Positions 43,503-51,283 of a stretch of 64,000 nt of DNA are shown piece after piece. Position 1 is the first letter of the stretch; each line of letters opens with the position of its first letter. The notes beneath the pieces are model-generated. The model searched no databases and was not told the DNA's origin. It saw nothing but the letters and a program-made list of their open reading frames with translations. The position numbers and the translations under genes were made by a program. Source of the DNA: UBA7328 sp036479115 (GTDB taxonomy: Bacteria; Bacteroidota; Bacteroidia; Chitinophagales; Saprospiraceae); assembly GCA_036479115.1 (NCBI GenBank), contig JAZGFD010000085.1:1-64000 (forward strand), in the 5' to 3' direction.

Positions 43503-43975
43503 TTCTCCATTTCAATTATTATCTGCCCTTTGTTCACGGCTTCTCCTTTTTGGCTTATTATTTTTTTTATCACACCATCACCCACAGCCTTTATTACATT
43601 CTCCATTTTCATGGCTTCCAATATTAACAAAGGGCTTCCTTTTGTAATCTGATCGCCATCATTCACCATGATATCAAGGATGAGTCCAGGCATCGGTGCC
43701 GTGATATCCGCCACTTTTTGATCATTGGTTGAATTGAGCCCCATTTGGGATATAAGTTGATCATATTCATCTTGGATGGTAATTTTATAGTAATTTCCAT
43801 TTACAGTGATCCCATAGTATTTTGTTGCCCTGTTTTCATTCTCTATTCTCACATCATAGGATGTTGCTGATTCAAGCACATGGTATTGATCCGCATTAAT
43901 TTTATGAATATCAAGAGCTTTGATGTCAGCAATATCTATATTTTCTTCGTGATGGTCGCTTATTATTTTATACAT
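43499..43975 (-). CDS. biotin carboxyl carrier protein of the acyl-CoA carboxylase
   Basis: This protein has 158 residues from ATG 43975. The C-terminal 75 residues form a biotinyl domain with the classic biotinylation site LLILEAMKMENVIKAVGDG; the lysine in MKM is the acceptor. Ahead of it is the proline-containing hinge ITAPMPGLILDIMVNDGD. The N-terminal half has the beta-rich BT-like region (YYGITVNGNYYKITIQDEYD) that lets carrier, carboxylase and transferase assemble. A TTG at 43996 would add seven residues; I prefer the ATG because of spacing to the promoter. It is the first gene of the six-gene operon. Confidence 0.9.
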   Translation of the reverse strand: MYKIISDHHEENIDIADIKALDIHKINADQYHVLESATSYDVRIENENRATKYYGITVNGNYYKITIQDEYDQLISQMGLNSTNDQKVADITAPMPGLILDIMVNDGDQITKGSPLLILEAMKMENVIKAVGDGVIKKIISQKGEAVNKGQIIIEMEK

Positions 43976-44005
43976 ATTGTCAGAAGTGTAATTCAATTTG
44001 ATTGT

Positions 44006-44035
44006 GAAAGATAGCTATTCAGTCAGTAATGTCAA
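44006..44035 (-). promoter_or_regulatory. promoter of the methylmalonyl-CoA operon
   Basis: The minus strand has TTG (44035-44033), 19 bases, then TATCTTTC (44013-44006), matching the TAnnTTTG box except for the last base. It lies about 30 bases before the ATG at 43975. Confidence 0.5.
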
Positions 44036-44166
44036 TATTAACTAATAAACGATCTTTTACTTCATCCTTTTGATTAATTTTTTGGTTTTAGTGAATAAGG
44101 AAGCGATAATTACAGTAATAGTAAGTGGGATAACATTTTTAGAAATTTTCTTACCTATCATTTTTC

Positions 44167-44281
44167 GTAAATACTTAGGTGAGGCCCATTTTGGGCAAAA
44201 AATTATTTTTCTATCATATTTCATCTACATTTTTCGCTTTGGCTCTGCGATATCTCAAAAGGGACCCACTTGAGTAGTTAC
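44167..44281. repeat. MITE-like element, family A, shortened copy 6
   Basis: It starts GTAAATACTTAGGTGAG and ends CCCACTTGAGTAGTTAC. At 115 bp it lacks about 45 bases of the middle present in other copies (part of the AAAAATGAGCTTTATCTGG region). It lies just upstream of the acyl-CoA dehydrogenase promoter area. Confidence 0.75.
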
Positions 44282-44332
44282 TCTTTTTTATTAGCAAATT
44301 GCTATTGACTTTTTTTTCACTAAAAATGCAAT

Positions 44333-44340
44333 TAGTTTTG
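44333..44340 (+). promoter_or_regulatory. candidate -7 box of the acyl-CoA dehydrogenase gene
   Basis: TAGTTTTG matches TAnnTTTG and lies 23 bases before the ATG. The nearest upstream TTG (in TTGACT) is 25 bases away, longer than usual. Confidence 0.4.
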
Positions 44341-44363
44341 TAGCTCATTTAAATTAAAATGAT

Positions 44364-45509
44364 ATGATGCAATCACACCTTATGACCGAAGAACATCACA
44401 TGTTTAGAGATGCTGTAAAGGCTTTTGTTCAAAAAGAGTTAGCGCCAAGAGAAGAAGAATGGTGTAAGAATGGTATTGTTTCTCGTGATGTGTGGCTCAA
44501 AGCTGGGGAACAAGGGATGCTTTGCATGGATTTTCCAGAAAAATATGGAGGGATGGGTATAAAGGATTTTAGGTATAATGCTATATTGGTAGAGGAGATC
44601 ATAAAGGCGAATGTTACATCAGTCGGGTTCTTCTTGCAAAATGATATAATGGCTCCATATTTCACACAATTTTGCAATGATGAACAAAAGGCAAGATGGA
44701 TGCCAAAAGTAGCTTCTGGGGAGTATATTACTGCACTTTGCATGACTGAGCCAAGTGTAGGAAGTGATGTGGCTAATGTGAGCACATCAGCTGTAAAAAA
44801 AGGTGATAAATATGTTATCAATGGTCAGAAGACTTTCATTACGAATGGAATCAATTGTGACCTAGCTATAGTAGTGGCAAAAACCGACCCATCGGCTGGC
44901 CATAAAGGGATTACTTTATTTATGGTAGAAGAAGGGATGAAGGGTTTTATAAAAGGTAAAAACCTTGACAAAATTGGGCTTCATGGGCAAGACACTTCTG
45001 AACTTTTTTTTGAAGATGTAGAAGTGCCTGAAGAAAATATATTGGCAGAAGTAGGCAAAGGCTTCTATTACCTCATGCACAATTTGCCCCAAGAGAGATT
45101 AAGTATTGCTGTATCTGCAGTAGCATCATGTGAAGTCGCTTTGGAATGGACAATTCAGTATTGCAAGGATAGAAAAGCATTTGGGCAATCTATTGGTTCA
45201 TTTCAAAATTCTAAGTTCAAATTGGCTGAAATGCGAACTGAGATTACAATAGCCAGAACATTCGTTGATCAATGTATTTTGGAATTGAATGCTAAAAAAC
45301 TTTCACCAGAAAAAGCGGCAATGGCAAAATATTGGACAACTGAACTACAGATAAAAGTAGTTAATCAATGTTTGCAACTACATGGAGGCTATGGCTATAT
45401 GAATGAATTTCCAATTGCAAAAATGTATGTGGATTGTCGAATTCAGACGATATATGGAGGTACCAATGAGATCATGCGGGAAATTATTGGAAGGTCTATG
45501 GGCTTTTGA
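44364..45509 (+). CDS. acyl-CoA dehydrogenase
   Basis: This 381-residue FAD enzyme is of normal family length. Motifs: YITALCMTEPSVGSDVANVS near residue 128 (FAD and substrate contact), YVINGQKTFITNGINCDLAI near 149, DRKAFGQSIGSFQNSKFKLA near 270, and CLQLHGGYGYMNEFPIAKMY then QTIYGGTNEIMREIIGRSMG with the catalytic Glu near 368. It oxidises an acyl-CoA to the enoyl-CoA, passing electrons to electron-transfer flavoprotein. The exact chain length cannot be read from sequence. The neighbouring propionate operon on the other strand suggests a place in odd- or branched-chain acid breakdown. Confidence 0.93.
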   Translation: MMQSHLMTEEHHMFRDAVKAFVQKELAPREEEWCKNGIVSRDVWLKAGEQGMLCMDFPEKYGGMGIKDFRYNAILVEEIIKANVTSVGFFLQNDIMAPYFTQFCNDEQKARWMPKVASGEYITALCMTEPSVGSDVANVSTSAVKKGDKYVINGQKTFITNGINCDLAIVVAKTDPSAGHKGITLFMVEEGMKGFIKGKNLDKIGLHGQDTSELFFEDVEVPEENILAEVGKGFYYLMHNLPQERLSIAVSAVASCEVALEWTIQYCKDRKAFGQSIGSFQNSKFKLAEMRTEITIARTFVDQCILELNAKKLSPEKAAMAKYWTTELQIKVVNQCLQLHGGYGYMNEFPIAKMYVDCRIQTIYGGTNEIMREIIGRSMGF

Positions 45510-45587
45510 ATTGATAATTAATATCTACAATAGTCACGAGGCTTTACGTATTTATAAATGACCTCATTTTTATATGATCTTGTAACA

Positions 45588-45796
45588 TTGAGTCCACTCC
45601 GAAAATTTACAAAATCAAAAAGTTAACTTTTACAAGCTCTGTATAAATACTTCGACAATCTCTGCAGAAAGCTTTTGGAGAACTTTACATTTTTCTCAAT
45701 TCGCTGATACTCCGTCATCACCGAATCTCCAAAAATGCAAATTCCACCCAAAACGATTCTTTTTCTGAAAAATGTTAGATCCCTGAGTAGACTCAG
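45588..45796. repeat. dispersed repeat family B, copy 3
   Basis: It starts TTGAGTCCACTCCG and ends CCTGAGTAGACTCAG. The core CTTTTGGAGAACTTTACATT then CTCAATTCGCTGATACTCCG is shared with the other copies. It carries a small internal duplication around TCTGTATAAA / TCTGCAGAAA. Confidence 0.8.
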
Positions 45797-45819
45797 TATT
45801 TTAATTGTAAAACTCGGAA

Positions 45820-45974
45820 GTACTCAATATTGTATCCATCAAAGAAAGGAGGAAGGCTTTTAGCAGAATAGGAAATGGCAACGCCCTAGGTAAGAGAAGT
45901 GATTGTTGTGATTTGGCGACATTTTTGATTAAAAATGATGACATACCTTTCGGGTTACACAAGATATTGAGTAC
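45820..45974. repeat. 155-bp element with 11-bp perfect inverted ends
   Basis: GTACTCAATAT (45820-45830) and ATATTGAGTAC (45964-45974) are perfect inverted repeats. Similarity extends imperfectly inward (TGTATCC and GGGTTACA). The interior is non-coding and unlike families A and B. No second copy was seen in the window. Confidence 0.45.
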
Positions 45975-46075
45975 TTATTGAAACTCTGCATAACTGCAAT
46001 ACATGTCACTTTATAACACAAAAATACACGTGCTTTGTAGCCAAAGATGATTACAACGCTATTGTTACAAATATT

Positions 46076-46235
46076 GTAACTACTGGGCTGTAGCCAATTT
46101 TGGATAAAAAAGTATTTTTTTACGATGATTTCAGCTATTTTTTTTGCCTTAACTTTGCTATGCTTTTAAAAATGAGCTTTATCTGTTAAAAAAATAACAA
46201 ATTTTTATATCAAAGGCGCCCACCTGGGTAGTTAC
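46076..46235. repeat. MITE-like element, family A, copy 7
   Basis: It starts GTAACTACTGGGCTG and ends CCCACCTGGGTAGTTAC. It is flanked by exact 8-bp direct repeats CAAATATT (46068-46075 and 46236-46243). Confidence 0.9.
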
Positions 46236-46309
46236 CAAATATTAAATGAATGAGAATAAACTGAACGTAATGATAGTGAATGAAATATTATTGTATTAAC
46301 TTGTAATCA

Positions 46310-47158
46310 ATGTCCAAAGCCAATTTTTCATTGAAAATAAAATTCTATGGAACCCGTGGGTCAATTCCTGTTTGTGCACGTAATTTCCAAGATTTTGGAG
46401 GTAATACCACATGTATATTGATAACCACACCAGATAATGATGCTGTAAGTATTATTGATGCAGGCTCAGGCATTAGAAAATTAGGACAAGATCTTATAGA
46501 CAGAATAGAAGGAATGCCTAAGGAAATCACTATTGGGTTTACACATTTTCATTGGGATCACATTCAAGGATTCCCTTTTTTTAAACCTGCTTACAACCCA
46601 AAAGTCAAAATTAATATTCTCATGATGGGAAGTGATTGGACTTTAGAAAGACTGAAACAAATTATGGTAGATCAAATGGGAGGCGCTTTTTTCCCTATTG
46701 ATGTGAAGGACATGGGCGCTCAGTTTAACTATATGATATATGGAAGCAAAGTTTTTTCGCAAAAGAGGGGAATTAGCGTAAAAGCTCGACAACATAATCA
46801 CCCTGGTGCTGCTTATAGTTTTAGAATAGAAAGAGAAGGAAAAGTGGCAGTGTTTATTTATGATATAGAACATGGCGAAAAAATAGACCCAGGAGCAGTA
46901 GAACTTGCAAAAGATGCAGACCTTTTAGTACATGAAGCTCAATATACAAATCAAGAGTTAAAATCTAGGAAAGGATGGGGCCACAGTAGCTACGACCAAG
47001 CAATAGAAGTAGCCAAACGTGCCGGTGTTAAGGAATTAATACTGACTCATCATGATCCAGAACATGATGACAATTTTCTCTTAAAAATGGAAAAGAAATG
47101 CCAAAAGATATTTTCTAATTGTAGATTGGCTAGAGAAGGAATGGAAATCATTTTATAG
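46310..47158 (+). CDS. metallo-beta-lactamase-fold hydrolase
   Basis: This 282-residue protein has the metallo-hydrolase motif THFHWDHIQGFPFF near residue 78 (HxHxDH, metal ligands), a following His in ARQHNHPGAAYSF near 163, Asp in VFIYDIEHGE near 182 and a last His in LILTHHDPEHDD near 258. The N-terminal region KFYGTRGSIPVCARNFQDFG is typical of the subgroup related to cyclic-nucleotide phosphodiesterases and other phosphodiesterases. It lies 96 bases upstream of adenosine deaminase and a Crp-like regulator, which suggests a purine or nucleotide connection, but that is inference. Confidence 0.85.
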   Translation: MSKANFSLKIKFYGTRGSIPVCARNFQDFGGNTTCILITTPDNDAVSIIDAGSGIRKLGQDLIDRIEGMPKEITIGFTHFHWDHIQGFPFFKPAYNPKVKINILMMGSDWTLERLKQIMVDQMGGAFFPIDVKDMGAQFNYMIYGSKVFSQKRGISVKARQHNHPGAAYSFRIEREGKVAVFIYDIEHGEKIDPGAVELAKDADLLVHEAQYTNQELKSRKGWGHSSYDQAIEVAKRAGVKELILTHHDPEHDDNFLLKMEKKCQKIFSNCRLAREGMEIIL

Positions 47159-47164
47159 AGCCAA

Positions 47165-47236
47165 TCGCTTTCACTATAAATAACTGCACAAAGGGCGGTT
47201 TTAACTATAAAAAAATGGGCTCATCAGAGTAGTTAC
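47165..47236. repeat. partial, decayed family A right end
   Basis: AAATGGGCTCATCAGAGTAG followed by TTAC resembles the family A right terminus. The left end is not recognisable. It lies just before the adenosine deaminase gene. Confidence 0.4.
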
Positions 47237-47254
47237 CTACAATAATAAGTATAT

Positions 47255-48262
47255 ATGATAGAAGATTATATTACCCGAATACCTAAGGCTGAACTTCACA
47301 TTCACATAGAAGGTGCATTAGAGCCAGAACTGGCTTTTCATTTTGCAAGGAGAAACAATGTAGAATTGAGTTATAACTCAGTAAAAGAATTGAGAGAAGC
47401 ATATAATTTTAATAATCTCCAAGAGTTTCTCAACCTCTATCATGAAGTATCAAAAGTGCTGGTAACTGAGGCTGATTTTTATGAGTTTACATGGGCATAT
47501 CTTGAAAAACTTCATGATCAAAATGTAAGGCATGTAGAGTTGTTTTATGATTCTCAATCACATACCGAACGAGGAGTTTCATTTGAAACTGTCACTAATG
47601 GCATACATAAAGCGCTACAAGATGGAAAAGAAAAATTTGGAATTAGCTCGTACCTTATTCTTTGTTTTCTAAGACATTTATCAGAAGAAGAGGCGTTGCT
47701 TACTTTAGACAAGGCGATAGAACATAAGGATAAAATCATTGGTATAGGTTTGGCGTCTTCTGAGTTAGGACACCCCCCTTCTAAGTTTGATAACGCTTTT
47801 AACAAGGCACGGGCAGAAGGCTTTAGAATAGTGGCCCATGCTGGTGAAGAGGGGCCAGTAGAGTATATATGGGAAGCGCTTAATATTCTCAAAGTTGAAC
47901 GGATAGATCATGGCAATAGGGCTATGGAAGATCCTAAGCTTTTAGATTTATTGTCAAAAAACAAAATCCCATTGACGCTATGCCCAGTGTCTAATTTAGA
48001 ATTGTGTGTAATTGAATCTCTTGAAAATCATCCCGTAAAAAAAATGTTAGATTTGGGTATTTTAGCTACTATTCATTCTGATGACCCAGCATATTTTAAA
48101 GGAAGTTTAGTAGATAATTATGTAAGAACGGCAGAGGCATTAAGCCTTGATAAAATGGACATTTATCAATTGGCAAAGAATTCTTTTGAAGCCAGCTTTT
48201 TACCTCAAAATGAAAAAAACAATCTACTCAGAGAATTGAGAGAATTTAAAGACAATAACTAA
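47255..48262 (+). CDS. add: adenosine deaminase family protein
   Basis: This 335-residue zinc hydrolase of the adenosine/adenine deaminase group has the first metal motif PKAELHIHIEGALEPEL near residue 10, the substrate region IGLASSELGHPPSKF near 167, the metal His in RIVAHAGEEGPVEY near 195 with the catalytic Glu, ERIDHGNRAMEDPKLL near 218, and TIHSDDPAYFKGSL near 275 with the metal Asp. It deaminates adenosine to inosine, or possibly adenine to hypoxanthine; sequence alone cannot separate the two. It is 42 bases upstream of the chosen start of a Crp-like regulator on the same strand. Confidence 0.9.
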   Translation: MIEDYITRIPKAELHIHIEGALEPELAFHFARRNNVELSYNSVKELREAYNFNNLQEFLNLYHEVSKVLVTEADFYEFTWAYLEKLHDQNVRHVELFYDSQSHTERGVSFETVTNGIHKALQDGKEKFGISSYLILCFLRHLSEEEALLTLDKAIEHKDKIIGIGLASSELGHPPSKFDNAFNKARAEGFRIVAHAGEEGPVEYIWEALNILKVERIDHGNRAMEDPKLLDLLSKNKIPLTLCPVSNLELCVIESLENHPVKKMLDLGILATIHSDDPAYFKGSLVDNYVRTAEALSLDKMDIYQLAKNSFEASFLPQNEKNNLLRELREFKDNN

Positions 48263-48304
48263 ATTTTGGCTTGCTTAATTAGAGAAGTTGAAACATACCT
48301 CAAA

Positions 48305-48880
48305 ATGGAATTGCTCCGTAAAAAATTATTATCGTATTGTTACTTGTCTGATGACGAGTTAGATCAATTAATGGGTTCTTTTGTGAAGGTGAATTTACAG
48401 CCAGGAGAAAGGTTGTTTTCTGAAGGCGATGTGGTGAAGTCACTTTATTTCATTTTGTCTGGAGTATTGGTCTATACTAGTGTTGTAGATGGTGAAACAT
48501 CGATTATTGAATTTTATTCGGATGGCGAAATGCATACTGATTTTTACAGTTACTCTAAAGAAAAACCTACTGTATGTTCTGCCCAATCAGAAAAGGCGAC
48601 TTTAGTAATGGCTGTCTCAAAAGAAAAGCTCGAAATGCTGTATGATTCTTCAATGTCGTTCCAAAGGTTTGGCAGAAAATTGGCAGAAAATTATCTTCTT
48701 CATATTCTTAGAAGGAATTATGAAAAACAAATTTTTAGCAATGAAGAACGATATAGAAGATTCCTTGACAAACGGTACAAACTAAGCCAGAGGGTACCAC
48801 AATATAAAATAGCTTCTTACCTTAACATCACACCTGTAGGACTTTCAAAAATTAGAAAGAGAATGTTTAATAAAAGGTGA
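48305..48880 (+). CDS. Crp/Fnr-family transcriptional regulator
   Basis: This 191-residue protein (ATG 48305; a TTG 39 bases upstream is less likely) has a cyclic-nucleotide-binding-like barrel: VKVNLQPGERLFSEGDVVKS then LYFILSGVLVY near residues 30-60. The C-terminal region ends PQYKIASYLNITPVGLSKIR then KRMFNKR, the short HTH form common in Bacteroidota Crp-like proteins. The usual cAMP phosphate-contact Arg is not obvious. It probably senses a small ligand. It shares a strand with adenosine deaminase, and the two may be co-transcribed. Confidence 0.85.
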   Translation: MELLRKKLLSYCYLSDDELDQLMGSFVKVNLQPGERLFSEGDVVKSLYFILSGVLVYTSVVDGETSIIEFYSDGEMHTDFYSYSKEKPTVCSAQSEKATLVMAVSKEKLEMLYDSSMSFQRFGRKLAENYLLHILRRNYEKQIFSNEERYRRFLDKRYKLSQRVPQYKIASYLNITPVGLSKIRKRMFNKR

Positions 48881-48887
48881 CGTTCTT

Positions 48888-49004
48888 TTGGCGACATTTT
48901 TTATTCAACTCGCTGAAACTCAGGCATCACTAAATATCAAAAAACTAAATTCTCAGCCAAAATATTTTATTTCATAAACTTTGACAGTTTCCGTTCAGAC
49001 ACTA
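48888..49004. repeat. family B variant with TAGTGTCTGAACGG end
   Basis: The core TTTTGGCGACATTTTTTATT then CAACTCGCTGAAACTCAGGC matches family B. The right end is TTTCCGTTCAGACACTA, the complement of the TGTCTGA(A/T)CG-type end seen at 31501 and 31671 and of a solo match at 60142. Confidence 0.6.
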
Positions 49005-49158
49005 CGTAAATAATTCTTGATTTTACTTTATATCTTGCTTACCAATTTTATGCAAAAAAAATGTTTTTGCCGCGATCAGGTAATTTGCCTAGAACAAACG
49101 GAAATGCGAAGGTTATAAGCATATTTATAGGATATTTTTTATACTAAAATCAATGTGA

Positions 49159-49680
49159 ATGAGTAACAAAGTGACATACAATTCTGACTTACATTGTGTC
49201 ATGAAAAATGAGGATGTTAAATTATCACCACTGAAAGAGAATTACAGAGCGGTATTATATGTAGCCGCATCAGACCCTAATATATGGGAGCAACATCCCG
49301 TTCGTGACAGGTGGAAGAAAGATGTTTATGACCTATTTTTTGACACTGCTTTAGATTGTAATTTAGCTTTTGTTGTTCATGATACCATAACTGGTGCGTG
49401 TATAGGATCATCTCGCTATAGATTCCATAATACTGAGGATTATGCCATAGAAATAGGATGGACATTTTTAGTAGTGAGTCATTGGGGTGGAAAATATAAT
49501 CGAGCAATAAAGCAATTGATGATAGATAATGCACATAGGTATTACACTGATGTAATGCTGTATATTGATGCGAATAATATTCGATCTATAAGGGCTGCTG
49601 AGAAAATAGGTGCTGTTCGGTTAACAGATCAGGACGATCCATTATATGATACAAGAACCAATTATTTATCATTTTTATAA
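49159..49680 (+). CDS. GNAT-family N-acetyltransferase (RimJ/RimL-like)
   Basis: This 173-residue protein is a GNAT acetyltransferase. The N-terminal part VKLSPLKENYRAVLYVAASD contains the entry strand, AFVVHDTITGACIGSSRYR is the central hairpin, YAIEIGWTFLVVSHWGGKYN then RAIKQLMIDNAH holds the acetyl-CoA pyrophosphate region (the usual Q/RxxGxG is replaced by HWGGKYN), and LYIDANNIRSIRAAEKIGAV is the typical C-terminal Asn-Ser helix. The acceptor is unknown; relatives modify protein N-termini or small amines. It stands alone, with a family B repeat downstream. Confidence 0.85.
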   Translation: MSNKVTYNSDLHCVMKNEDVKLSPLKENYRAVLYVAASDPNIWEQHPVRDRWKKDVYDLFFDTALDCNLAFVVHDTITGACIGSSRYRFHNTEDYAIEIGWTFLVVSHWGGKYNRAIKQLMIDNAHRYYTDVMLYIDANNIRSIRAAEKIGAVRLTDQDDPLYDTRTNYLSFL

Positions 49681-49769
49681 AAAAATGACGCTTTTACCAA
49701 ACCGTATCTATGTGCGGTATTCTTTAACAATGAGCGGATTGAAAACAGCAAGAATAGAAGATGCCAAAC

Positions 49770-49956
49770 TTGAGTTCACTCCAAAAGGTAACAAAACCAA
49801 AAAAAGTTACTTCGTCAAGCTCTGCATAAAGCTTTTGGCGCACTTAATATTTTTCTCAACTCGCTGATAATCAGGTATCACCGAGTCTCCAAAAATGCAA
49901 ATTTCATCCGAAACAATTCTTTTGCAGAAAAATGTTAGTTTTCTGAGTAGACTCAA
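49770..49956. repeat. dispersed repeat family B, copy 4
   Basis: It starts TTGAGTTCACTCC and ends CTGAGTAGACTCAA. CAAACTTGA occurs across both borders (49765-49773 and 49954-49962), which may be target duplication merged with the palindromic ends. The core matches the other copies. Confidence 0.8.
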
Positions 49957-49965
49957 ACTTGATCT

Positions 49966-50118
49966 TTAGCCACAGCCAATTACTTTTCCCATTCCATAAA
50001 AAATAGCTATCCAAACCAGCCCTTTAATGAAAAAGAAAGCAAATGCTCCCCAGCCTAATCTCTTGAACCAAGTTTTTTTAGACTCTTTTTCAGGATGTTG
50101 ATTTTCTAATCCTTCCAT
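49966..50118 (-). CDS. small one-TM membrane protein (50 residues)
   Basis: The minus strand encodes MEGLENQHPEKESKKTWFKR, then a hydrophobic helix (LGWGAFAFFFIKGLVWIAIF), then YGMGKVIGCG. It overlaps the end of the TolB-like gene by 13 bases and follows it on the same strand, so it is likely co-translated. The pattern of charged N-terminus, WFKRLGWGAFxFFxIKGLxW and Gly-Lys tail looks like a small conserved Bacteroidota membrane protein. I do not know a function. It is too short for routine gene finding. Confidence 0.6.
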   Translation of the reverse strand: MEGLENQHPEKESKKTWFKRLGWGAFAFFFIKGLVWIAIFYGMGKVIGCG

Positions 50119-51236
50119 TCTGCTATAAAAACATTTGTAGCTCTAGTGCCGCCATTATTCCTGTTGGAAGAGAAGGCTAAATATTTTCCATCATAAGAAA
50201 ACATGGCAAAAGAATCAAATGCGGTATCAAATGTAATTTGCTCAAGGCCAGATCCATCTATGTTAATCATGAACAAGTTAAATGGAAATCCACGTTCACT
50301 TTTGTGATTGGAGGAAAATATAATTTTCTTACCAGAAGGGTGGAAATAAGGGGCCCAATTGGCTTTCCCAAGTTGGGTAATTTGTTTCATATTACTACCA
50401 TCTATATTACATACAAAAAGCTCCATCTGAGTAGGTTGTACAAGGCCTTTCATGAGTAAGTCTTGGTATTGTTTTTTTGCTTCATCTGTAGAAGGCCTGG
50501 ACGCTCTAAATATTAATTTGGTTCCATCTGGCGAGAAAAAAGCACCCCCATCATACCCCAATTCATCAGTGACTTGCTGTACATTACTTCCATCAATATC
50601 CATTGTATAAAGCTCCAAATCTCCTGATCTCATGGAAGTAAAAACTATCTTGTCACCTGAAGGAGAGAGTGTAGCTTCGGCATCATATCCTGGATGGTCA
50701 GTGAGCTGGCTTATAATATTTCCATCAAGGTCACTAACAAAAATATCAAAGGATTCGTATATAGGCCATACATACAATCCTGATTTACGCTCGGGTACAG
50801 GAGGGCACGCAGAATCAGCAAGATGAGTAGAAGCATAGAGGAAATGTTTGCCTCCTGGCATAAAGAAACTGCATGTGGTTCTGCCTTTTCCTGTACTTAC
50901 AAGTGGTGGCTTAAAGTTAATATCACGTTTTTCTTTAAGATCATAAATAAAAATCTGATCACAGTCGGCTCCCCAATCTTCATTAGATGCTTGAAACACC
51001 AATTTGCTATCGTCAAATGACCAATATGCCTCGGCATTATCACCTCCATTTGTAAGTTGCTGCATGTGTTTGAAATGTATTTCTTTTTCAAAGATCAGGG
51101 AGTCGTGATCAAAGGCTAAGATTGAAGATTCCAGATTTTCAGAAGATATGGAAGAGGGAGTGGGATTCTCCTTGCAGGATATGATAAATGTAATCATAGT
51201 AAAAATAATCAGAGAATTGTTTAGTCCTAGTGTCAT
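50106..51236 (-). CDS. TolB-like WD40/PD40 beta-propeller lipoprotein
   Basis: This 376-residue protein begins with a hydrophobic signal and a lipobox ending IISCKEN (Cys at about residue 21), so it is probably a lipoprotein. Four or more propeller repeats of the TolB/PD40 type follow: YWSFDDSKLVFQAS near 68, AEATLSPSGDKIVFTSMRSG near 186, GGAFFSPDGTKLIFRASRPS near 230, WAPYFHPSGKKIIFSSNHKS near 292 and FAMFSYDGKYLAFSSNRNNG near 343. Each has the SPDG-K-I-F pattern. It may bind a peptide or sense the periplasm. It is divergent from the M28 peptidase gene, with about 47 bases between starts. Confidence 0.85.
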   Translation of the reverse strand: MTLGLNNSLIIFTMITFIISCKENPTPSSISSENLESSILAFDHDSLIFEKEIHFKHMQQLTNGGDNAEAYWSFDDSKLVFQASNEDWGADCDQIFIYDLKEKRDINFKPPLVSTGKGRTTCSFFMPGGKHFLYASTHLADSACPPVPERKSGLYVWPIYESFDIFVSDLDGNIISQLTDHPGYDAEATLSPSGDKIVFTSMRSGDLELYTMDIDGSNVQQVTDELGYDGGAFFSPDGTKLIFRASRPSTDEAKKQYQDLLMKGLVQPTQMELFVCNIDGSNMKQITQLGKANWAPYFHPSGKKIIFSSNHKSERGFPFNLFMINIDGSGLEQITFDTAFDSFAMFSYDGKYLAFSSNRNNGGTRATNVFIAEWKD

Positions 51237-51242
51237 AGTATG

Positions 51243-51263
51243 TACATTTGGAGAGCAAAAATA
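51243..51263. promoter_or_regulatory. divergent promoter region of TolB-like and M28 genes
   Basis: TACATTTG (51243-51250, plus) and TATTTTTG (51263-51256, minus) both match TAnnTTTG. For the plus-strand gene a TTG lies 23 bases upstream; no TTG is at the normal place for the minus-strand gene. Confidence 0.4.
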
Positions 51264-51283
51264 CTCATTATAATCCTTTAATT

